Shown here: positions 14,429-20,192 of the stretch, piece by piece
How positions within the stretch are numbered: the first letter of the stretch is position 1
How the letters are laid out: the number at the start of each line of letters is the position of its first letter
Assembly: GCA_002501065.1 (NCBI GenBank)
Contig: DLRK01000010.1
Coordinates: 852-21,043 of the forward strand
Direction: 5' to 3'
DNA from: Akkermansiaceae bacterium UBA7890
Lineage (GTDB): Bacteria > Verrucomicrobiota > Verrucomicrobiia > Verrucomicrobiales > Akkermansiaceae
Length of the DNA stretch: 20,192 nucleotides
Made by a program: the position numbers and the translations under genes
Notes under the pieces: model-generated
What the model saw: only the letters and a program-made list of their open reading frames with translations
Told to the model about the DNA's origin: nothing
Database searches by the model: none

Positions 14429-15595
14429 TCAATTCCCGCCCGCCGCAGGTGGTTCGCTGAGTCGGTAGCGGACGGCGTGCGTGCGGAGGTGTCGGGCGAG
14501 GATTTCACCCGCCAGTTGATGACCCTGCGGAGTCCAGTGCGAATCGCGGATCCAGTAGAGACGCTGCTTCTGTCTGGCGATCTGGGCGGCTCTGTCCCGG
14601 TAGACGGGCAAGGTGTCGATCAGATCGATCTTCAGGCGCGAAGCCAGCGTCCGGAGATTGGAAGAGACCACACTGGGTTTGTTTTCGATGACGTCCGCTC
14701 TGCCGTAGATGTCTCTCTTGACCGGCACGAAAAAAAGAAGCAGATGACTATCGTTCGCCTCACAGGATTCCTTGATCTTCTTCATCAGCGCCTCGGTCAT
14801 CTCCCATTGTGTTCCCTTGGTGCCCGAACCATAAACCGGGCCGCCCTTTTCTTCTGAAGCGCCGGGCGAATCACCCGCCGCCGCTTTGGGACGCACGAAC
14901 ATCTCCATGGTCTGCCTGACCAGTTTCGGATCATAGAAATCCTTGCGCTGGTCCGGCGTCCTGTCCCTGGGCGGTTTGGGCAGGCTCTTCAGATACAGCT
15001 TGCCGTCTTCGAGCGCGAAGAGCGGTTTTTCTCCCCGTCCCAGAGGGGCATAGTGGGCTTTGATGTTGTAGGGCAGGTCGTTCGCATAAAACAGCAGGAT
15101 CGTCAGGTCGGGCTTGTAGCGTCGTCCATCAATCAGAAAGTAAAGCAATTGCTGGTCGGTCCCATAGCCGCCGACCGCGGAATTGACCACCTCCATCGGC
15201 TTCTTGAATTTCGTCTTCAATCGCTCCTGCATCGTTTCGGTAAACAGGTCATCGAATTCCACGGAATAGCCATCCGCATAGGAATCGCCCAGAATCAGAA
15301 TGCGATAGGTTTGAGGAGTTCTCTCGTAGGGATAAAGAGGGCCGCGAAAGCCGCGGGCGTTGTAGCGCATCTCGACCTGGTACTCCCCTTGCACGTGCGT
15401 GCCGTGAAAATTCGGAATCCTTCGCCAGCCGAGGGTGGAATCAAACTCGGTAAGGTTCCGCGTTTGCTCGACCCGGATCCCTCGATTCCCTTTGCCCTCC
15501 TTGTCAGCAGCCGACACCAACACCGGGAGCGCGATGGTCAGGGCAAAGAGGTGGCTCCAGAGGATGAAGTCGGGCCTGGTCGTAAACATCGTCAT
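14429..15595 (-). CDS. Exported SGNH/GDSL hydrolase, paralogue 1
   Basis: A 388-residue protein. The frame is open to a GTG at 15613, but AGGAG at 15607-15603 lies 7 bases before ATG 15595, which decides the start. A signal peptide follows (hydrophobic residues 10-29, ending LVSA before AD). SGNH blocks: GDSYADG with nucleophile S105, VGGYGTDQQ near 141-149 (oxyanion Gly), YANDL with N172, and DSHWTPQGH with D351 and H353 completing the triad. A family-specific TEFDSTLGWRRIPN precedes the catalytic domain. Such enzymes remove acetyl or other acyl groups from carbohydrates. It lies 67 bp downstream of its paralogue and shares the C-terminal AAGGN and almost identical DNA at the 3' end, so the pair arose by tandem duplication. 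Confidence 0.88.
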   Translation of the reverse strand: MTMFTTRPDFILWSHLFALTIALPVLVSAADKEGKGNRGIRVEQTRNLTEFDSTLGWRRIPNFHGTHVQGEYQVEMRYNARGFRGPLYPYERTPQTYRILILGDSYADGYSVEFDDLFTETMQERLKTKFKKPMEVVNSAVGGYGTDQQLLYFLIDGRRYKPDLTILLFYANDLPYNIKAHYAPLGRGEKPLFALEDGKLYLKSLPKPPRDRTPDQRKDFYDPKLVRQTMEMFVRPKAAAGDSPGASEEKGGPVYGSGTKGTQWEMTEALMKKIKESCEANDSHLLLFFVPVKRDIYGRADVIENKPSVVSSNLRTLASRLKIDLIDTLPVYRDRAAQIARQKQRLYWIRDSHWTPQGHQLAGEILARHLRTHAVRYRLSEPPAAGGN

Positions 15596-15662
15596 GGGTT
15601 GGCTCCTATTCACTTGCCGAATGCTTCATTGTCTTGCCTGTCGCCTCCACGGTCAGTCCTCT

Positions 15663-16961
15663 TCAATTCCCGCCCGCCGCACGTGGTTCGTCGAGTTGGT
15701 AGCGATCGCGGTGCGTGCGGATGTGTTCGGCGATGATCAACCCCGTCAGATGATTGCCCTCGGCAGTCCAATGCGGATCCTTTTTCCAGTAGAGAAACTT
15801 GTCCTGCCCGGCAAGGATCCTCGCTTCCGCGCGAAACAGCGCAATGGAGGGAATGAAATCGATCCCGTTCCGATCGGCCACGATCCCCAGGTTGGATTCG
15901 ATTCGGCTCGTATTCGAAACAACCTCGCGCTTGCCGTTGTAGACCTCGCCCCTTACCGGCACGTAGAAGATGACCAGCGAGCCGCCACCGTCTTCGACAC
16001 GCTCCTTCAGCCGCCCCAGCAATGCCTCGGTCATTTCCCATTCGCGACGGTTTCGGTCATTGCTGAAACGCATGCGACGTTCGTCATCGCCGCCCTGCTC
16101 GTCGGACCTGGCATCTGACCCGGCCACGCCGGGAACCGAATGCGGGATCGTGGGCAGTTCGTTGATCACGTTTTCCGTCCCTGCGGTCAGCGAGTGGCGG
16201 AGCAGGCGATAAAGGTACCAGCGTTCAGGTCGCCAGGGGACGAAGGAATCCTCGGTCGGATGCTCCGCCCGGTCCTGGGCCATCACCTCGTCGTGGCTCC
16301 ACGTGGCCTTGGGCAGGCTCTTGAGTTTCAGTTCTCCGTCCTTCAACTCGAACAAGGGTTTCTGGCCCCGTCCCTTGGGCGTGTAGTTGTCCCTGATGTT
16401 GAATGTCAGGTCATTGATGAAAAAGAGCAGCACCGTCAGGTCCGGCTCATACTTGCTGCCCTCATCCTCGAAAAACAGCAACTCCTGGTCCGTCCCGTAG
16501 CCACCGGTGCCCACGTTGATCACTTCGATGTCCCTCTCCAGGGTGCGGTTGAGTCTCTCACTCATGATTTCCGAGAAGAGGTCACGGAACTCGACGGTGT
16601 AACCTTCGGCGAACGAATCGCCCAGGACGAGAATGCGATAGGCGTCGTCGGGTTTCTCATAAGGAAACACCGGCCCGCGCTGCCCCCTGGCATTCAACTG
16701 CTCAACGATCGTGTATTCGTCCTGCACGTGCTGGCCGCGAAAGTTGGGTTTCTTCCGCCAGCCCAGTTTGGGATCGAACTCCGTGAACAGCTTCGTGGTG
16801 TGTACCGGGATGCCGTATTCCGGATACAGCAACCGCACCGCGCCTTCGCTGAGCGCCAGCGCGATGAGCAGCGACACCAGCAGCAGAACCAGCTTCTTCC
16901 ACAGCGCCGTGTGTTTTCTCTTTTCGGTCATGAGATGTTCCGCCCAAAGAACGGAATCCAT
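15663..16961 (-). CDS. Membrane-anchored SGNH/GDSL hydrolase, paralogue 2
   Basis: A 432-residue protein. ATG 16961 has GAGGG six bases upstream; an internal ATG at 16931 would also keep the anchor. The transmembrane segment is LVLLLVSLLIALALSEGAV (24-42), preceded by a basic KRKHTALWKK, so the catalytic domain faces the periplasm. SGNH blocks: GDSFAEG at 114-120 (S116), GTGGYGTDQE at 151-160, FFINDL at 180-185 (N183) and DPHWTAEG at 395-402 (D395, H397). TEFDPKLGWRKKPN at 60-73 matches its paralogue. A linker of about 80 residues between 221 and 305 (rich in Asp, Arg and Ser) is longer than in the paralogue. A probable O-acyl esterase acting on an exported or imported glycan. Confidence 0.88.
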   Translation of the reverse strand: MDSVLWAEHLMTEKRKHTALWKKLVLLLVSLLIALALSEGAVRLLYPEYGIPVHTTKLFTEFDPKLGWRKKPNFRGQHVQDEYTIVEQLNARGQRGPVFPYEKPDDAYRILVLGDSFAEGYTVEFRDLFSEIMSERLNRTLERDIEVINVGTGGYGTDQELLFFEDEGSKYEPDLTVLLFFINDLTFNIRDNYTPKGRGQKPLFELKDGELKLKSLPKATWSHDEVMAQDRAEHPTEDSFVPWRPERWYLYRLLRHSLTAGTENVINELPTIPHSVPGVAGSDARSDEQGGDDERRMRFSNDRNRREWEMTEALLGRLKERVEDGGGSLVIFYVPVRGEVYNGKREVVSNTSRIESNLGIVADRNGIDFIPSIALFRAEARILAGQDKFLYWKKDPHWTAEGNHLTGLIIAEHIRTHRDRYQLDEPRAAGGN

Positions 16962-17048
16962 GATTATCCCTCATGTGGGGGGATTGATCAAAACCATTCA
17001 CGAGCAAAGTCGAATTGCTGACAATTGACAGGAACTCGCTTTTTGCTC

Positions 17049-17076
17049 TCAGTCAAAACTGAACCTGATTTTCAGG
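17049..17076 (-). terminator. Two small adjacent hairpins at the esterase stop codon
   Basis: Read on the minus strand, CCTGA-AAA-TCAGG (17076-17064) spans the esterase stop codon. TCAGT-TTTG-ACTGA (17062-17049) follows directly. Both stems are perfect but only five base pairs long, and the next bases are an A-run rather than a T-run. A weak terminator is possible. Confidence 0.25.
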
Positions 17077-17926
17077 GCGTTGCCTGGAGAGAGCCTTTCT
17101 CATGGACCTTCTCCCCTTCCTCATTCTTCGGATGTTGCCGGAGAAAAGCCGCAATCAGTTCCGCCGAGTCGCCTGGCATCCTGTGACCGCCCGGGTGACG
17201 ATAGACTACCAGCGGAGCTCCTTTGGCAGAAGGAAACTCCATGCACTGGGCATGATCCTTCCATTTCTTTCCCGGACCGCAATCGTGATACTCCTTGATC
17301 TTCTCGATCACCGGATCCTGCCACTCCGGCGGCACGATTCTGTCCCTCTCGCCAATGAGGTGAAAGATGGGTCTGCTCACGGGCTTGCGGCCCCTGAGAT
17401 CCCGGGAGACACCTGCTGAGGATGGCGCCACCGAAGACAGGTGCCCGCCCCTTTCGAAGAGCAGGAGATAGGTGAATCCGCCCCCGTTTGAATGTCCGGT
17501 CGCATGGATTCGATTTTCATCTACCCGCCACTTTTTCTTGGCGTATTTGAGCAACTTGTCGAAAAACGCAAGATCCCGGTTTTCCCCCGGGTTTTTCGCC
17601 CAACCCGAGCGCCGGCCCTCGGGATCGTAGAAACTGGACACCGGCAATCCCTGGGGGTAGATGACGATTGCCTCCGGCCAATGGCGGTGCAGGGCAAATC
17701 CTCTGGCCATGCGCTCAGCTTTTCCTCCGTGCCCGTGCCAAACGAAAACCAAAGGGGCCTTTTGCTTCACCGCCGTCCCAGGCGCATGGATCCATGCCGT
17801 TCTGGTCAACTCACCCACCTTTAGCTGGATGTGCTTGAGAGGCGCGAATCGTTTGCCCTGCTCAGCATTGATCGAACCTACTCCGAAACAAAGAAGACAA
17901 AGAAGACCTTGGATATGAACATGCAT
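17072..17926 (-). CDS. Secreted PHB-depolymerase/feruloyl-esterase-type hydrolase
   Basis: A 284-residue alpha/beta hydrolase of the LpqC/COG3509 type. The frame is open to 18064, but ATG 17926 is chosen because a signal peptide (IQGLLCLLCFGVGSINA, cleavage after 21) follows at once; GGAA lies a few bases upstream. Motifs: oxyanion-side HGHGGKAERM at 64-73, IVIYPQGLP at 87-95, nucleophile elbow GHSNGGG at 144-150 (S146), acid D195 in GERDRIVPP, and H248 in HPGGHRMPG. Cys residues at 216 and 228 may pair. Relatives cleave feruloyl or acetyl esters of plant polysaccharides or polyhydroxyalkanoates. With the two SGNH genes upstream on the map, a role removing acyl decorations from a glycan is likely. 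The C-terminal tail (NEEGEKVHEKG) is charged and probably unstructured. Confidence 0.88.
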   Translation of the reverse strand: MHVHIQGLLCLLCFGVGSINAEQGKRFAPLKHIQLKVGELTRTAWIHAPGTAVKQKAPLVFVWHGHGGKAERMARGFALHRHWPEAIVIYPQGLPVSSFYDPEGRRSGWAKNPGENRDLAFFDKLLKYAKKKWRVDENRIHATGHSNGGGFTYLLLFERGGHLSSVAPSSAGVSRDLRGRKPVSRPIFHLIGERDRIVPPEWQDPVIEKIKEYHDCGPGKKWKDHAQCMEFPSAKGAPLVVYRHPGGHRMPGDSAELIAAFLRQHPKNEEGEKVHEKGSLQATP

Positions 17927-17937
17927 TATTCCGGGTG

Positions 17938-17958
17938 GGCTATTCCGCAGGGAATGCC
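17938..17958 (-). promoter_or_regulatory. Stem-loop just upstream of the esterase start codon
   Basis: GGCATTCC and GGAATAGCC pair around a CTGC loop, giving eight base pairs with one bulged A. The structure ends 11 bases before ATG 17926. It could limit ribosome access or be a protein-binding dyad. No promoter is convincing in the surrounding 216 bp. Confidence 0.3.
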
Positions 17959-18081
17959 TGCTCAATACTCTAATTCGGCTCCTGTGAAAAACCTTTAGAG
18001 GAGTGCCTTGATTCATGAGATCCCCATTCGGAGAGAAGGACCTGCCATCAGAACAGACCTCCACTCACCCCGCCCGGCCCC

Positions 18082-18127
18082 CCGGTCCGTTCCGAAACCT
18101 TGACGGAAAAGCAGATTCCTCCCAGTA
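18082..18127 (+). repeat. 46-bp dispersed intergenic repeat, copy 2
   Basis: The partner of 3921-3966 (about 36 of 46 identical). Here it lies between the multiheme gene and the esterase gene, about 155 bp before the esterase start. No plus-strand gene follows it, so a plus-strand promoter role for the pair is not supported by this copy. Confidence 0.5.
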
Positions 18128-18142
18128 GGCTTCGGTTCCTCT

Positions 18143-20192
18143 CTAAAAGTTGGAAACCCGGACTGACTGCTTCTTCGCAGCCTCTTCCTGGAGAAGCTCC
18201 TTGATCCCTTTCACTTCGATGCCCTGGCGCAACTGGATTCCGTTCTCAATACTGCTGAGGATCTTCCTGTAATCCGCATCCTCCCTGTTCCTGAAGACAG
18301 GTTTCTTGCTGTCGCCACAAAGCCCCCATCCCCCGGCCTCTTTCGCCAGGGGCGCCAAGGCAGATGCACTATGCGATGGATTGCTCAAGTTAAGGTGCCG
18401 AACCCGCATTCCGCTATTGGAGATGCCCCATTGCCCCGCTGGTCCACCGACGTGGCGGGCAATGTGATGGGCATTCAACCCCGACATCGTATCCGGCATC
18501 GCCCGGTTGTGGCAACTCGCACACCGGCGGCCATACACGTCCCTCAGGCCGTCTATCGCTGTCTTGTTCAGTGAGGCGGGCGGCACCTGACGGTAATGGC
18601 TGAAGAACGGAACATTGGAATCGATCCACAGAAACACTCTCAGTTGCTCGTCAAAGGGAATCGATTTGCCGCAATGTTCCGGGTCTTCGATGTATTTGGT
18701 CAGCTTGCTTATCACAGATCCCCGACTGAGAGGCGCCTGCTCATCGCTGTCATTTGTTGGCTGAGCATGAGTACTTCCCGTGCCGGGCTGGAAATGCACA
18801 TACCCGCCATCCGTCAACTGCATGTAGGACATGTTGTATGCGGTTGTTCTGTCGCCGGTCAGATTCAGGTGGCCGTCCGGTTTCTCGCCACTGTGGCACG
18901 AAACGCAGTACTTGTTGAAGACAGGCTGAACAACGGTTTCATATTCAATAACTCCCCGCGTCCCCCAGTCGGGCAGTTCGGGATGAACCGCCTGTTTGCG
19001 GAGCGCAATCGGGCTTCTGCTGTAATTGCGGGGAGGAGTCGAGGCGTCTTTGCGCTGTTCATGGCAACCGATACAGCTTCTGACCTCACCCGGCATTGTG
19101 TGAAAATCAGATCCCTGGGTCATCAGCATTTTCCCGTCCTTGTCCAAGACATGGAAAAACAGACTCCGCATCGCCGGCACCTCGAAAAGGGCGGAGCCAT
19201 CTTTTTCAACAGGCACCAGTCCAAGAAATCTGTTCACGTACCAGATTGTGCCAACACCGATGGCTCCACCTCGACCATGCGATTGCGCGGGTTGCTCCAT
19301 GACGGCGAGGTACTTGATTCGTCCTCGCTGAATCTCCGGCTCAAGCCCCTGATACACATCCTGCAACACAAGTGTGGCCTTCTGGGTCCAGTCGGGATCA
19401 TCAAGCAGGCGCTGGTGAAGGTCCTCCCTTCCGTTCCAGTTCTTCGCAACACTTCTGTTGGGGATCACCGGCGCAACCGTTCTTGCCATGAACGGCTGGG
19501 CGGTATGAATGCCCAGCTCAGAGCCCTCGATGAGGCATTTCCTGTTGCCTGAACGGTCGTAGAGATAAAGGGCGGCCTGATTATGTTTTCGGCCACCAAA
19601 ACTGACGAGGAAAAGCTGCTCATTAAGCGGGTAGGAATCCTGATAGGACCACGCCTGGGGGCTATCCCCGACGGAGGCTGTATCCTGCGTGATACGCCGA
19701 AAGCCCAGGCCGTCCCGAGCCTCCTTGCCCTTACCATTCCAGACGAGCCCGAGAAGGCCGGCCAGCTTGGCGTGATGGGGACCGAATATCGTCAGGATCT
19801 CCGGGCGACCTGGAATCTGCCGCGGACGACACAGGGAGCGCGGATCAATGACGGTGTTGCCGAAATACAGGTCAATGCCCGACCCATCCGGGTTCTGGGT
19901 CCACAAGGCATGGCGGTTAAACACATTCTTATTCACGCCATAATCCCAGCGCGTGAAGATGATCTTACCGTCATTCATAACCGTTGGCGCCGTATCAATG
20001 GTGTTGTTGGCTGAAACCAGTTTCCGATTGGCACCGTCTGGATCACAAATAAAGAGCAGGCGTCTTGAGCCATTGCCTTTGCACGGGGCCTGACCGGAAT
20101 CGTTGTCAAAGAAGATAATCCGGCCATCCGGCATCTGTGACGGCGACTGGCCGGTGGTGATCTTGCGAAAATTGGTGCCATCGCTATCGATG
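18143..20192 (-). CDS. HzsA-related PD40 beta-propeller / multiheme c-type cytochrome protein, 5' end missing
   Basis: The last 682 codons of a larger gene; the frame stays open to the window edge, so the start lies outside. The visible N-terminal part has TolB/PD40-like propeller repeats (SPSQMPDGRIIFFDND, then TAPTVMNDGKIIFTRWDYG, RHALWTQNPDGSG). The middle (PAMRSLFFHVLDKDGKMLMTQ) matches the hydrazine-synthase-alpha-like middle domain. Three CxxCH heme-attachment motifs follow: CIGCH at 19075-19061, CVSCH at 18907-18893 and CASCH at 18523-18509. Proteins of this layout are numerous in Planctomycetes and Verrucomicrobia, mostly outside anammox bacteria, and their reaction is unknown; hydrazine synthesis should not be assumed. 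Other hemes may lie upstream. It ends 216 bp before the esterase gene in the same direction. Confidence 0.88.
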   Translation of the reverse strand, partial: IDSDGTNFRKITTGQSPSQMPDGRIIFFDNDSGQAPCKGNGSRRLLFICDPDGANRKLVSANNTIDTAPTVMNDGKIIFTRWDYGVNKNVFNRHALWTQNPDGSGIDLYFGNTVIDPRSLCRPRQIPGRPEILTIFGPHHAKLAGLLGLVWNGKGKEARDGLGFRRITQDTASVGDSPQAWSYQDSYPLNEQLFLVSFGGRKHNQAALYLYDRSGNRKCLIEGSELGIHTAQPFMARTVAPVIPNRSVAKNWNGREDLHQRLLDDPDWTQKATLVLQDVYQGLEPEIQRGRIKYLAVMEQPAQSHGRGGAIGVGTIWYVNRFLGLVPVEKDGSALFEVPAMRSLFFHVLDKDGKMLMTQGSDFHTMPGEVRSCIGCHEQRKDASTPPRNYSRSPIALRKQAVHPELPDWGTRGVIEYETVVQPVFNKYCVSCHSGEKPDGHLNLTGDRTTAYNMSYMQLTDGGYVHFQPGTGSTHAQPTNDSDEQAPLSRGSVISKLTKYIEDPEHCGKSIPFDEQLRVFLWIDSNVPFFSHYRQVPPASLNKTAIDGLRDVYGRRCASCHNRAMPDTMSGLNAHHIARHVGGPAGQWGISNSGMRVRHLNLSNPSHSASALAPLAKEAGGWGLCGDSKKPVFRNREDADYRKILSSIENGIQLRQGIEVKGIKELLQEEAAKKQSVRVSNF

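Noticed and set aside
16981..17045. TTGACA at about 17025-17030 on the plus strand as a promoter
   Set aside because: No acceptable -10 hexamer at the right distance and no plus-strand gene downstream.
18143..20192. Anammox hydrazine synthase
   Set aside because: Only the family architecture is shared. HzsA-related proteins are widespread in non-anammox PVC bacteria, and no HzsB/C or nitrogen gene is nearby.

Overview
The window is a GC-rich bacterial chromosomal segment carrying about thirteen protein genes, ten or more with export signals or membrane segments. The family mix is an N-acetylglucosamine-1-phosphodiester alpha-N-acetylglucosaminidase-like (NAGPA) protein, DUF4838 and DUF5722 proteins, a large secreted FAD oxidoreductase with carbohydrate-type side domains, SGNH esterases, and a hydrazine-synthase-alpha-like beta-propeller/c-type cytochrome protein. 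This mix is typical of the Planctomycetes-Verrucomicrobia-Lentisphaerae (PVC) group; Verrucomicrobiota is my best guess, from protein style only. I saw no rRNA, tRNA, CRISPR array, transposase or phage gene.

Layout. Positions 1-2240 (minus): a secreted NAGPA-domain protein and an outer-membrane porin with its own promoter. Positions 2372-8873: a glycosidase-like TIM-barrel gene (minus), a secreted FAD oxidoreductase (plus) and a DUF4838 gene (minus). Diverged direct repeats of about 110 bp flank the oxidoreductase. Each repeat holds the same gene junction, the 3' end of a DUF4838 gene overlapping a start codon by ATGA. One copy keeps the upstream gene and the other keeps the downstream gene, so the plus-strand gene looks lodged inside an ancestral DUF4838-glycosidase operon. 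Positions 8950-12694 (minus): a possible 31-residue secreted peptide, then a tightly coupled operon of an unknown membrane-anchored protein, an ABC ATPase and an ABC-2-type permease. Positions 12695-14346 (plus): a divergent promoter region and a secreted DUF5722 TIM-barrel protein. Positions 14429-16961 (minus): tandem paralogous SGNH hydrolases, one exported and one membrane-anchored. Positions 17072-20192 (minus): a secreted PHB-depolymerase/feruloyl-esterase-type hydrolase and a multiheme PD40 protein cut by the window edge.

Together the genes suggest processing of an acylated or acetylated complex carbohydrate outside the cytoplasm: porin uptake, ester removal by three hydrolases, glycosidase-like barrels (DUF4838, DUF5722, the 434-residue protein) and an oxidoreductase. 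There is no SusC/SusD pair and no sulfatase. The substrate cannot be read from the sequence. The ABC operon and the cytochrome-like gene may have unrelated jobs.

Several long open frames overstate the real genes. I shortened the 5' ends at 3676, 8873, 15595 and 17926 using signal peptides, Shine-Dalgarno sites or the repeat structure.
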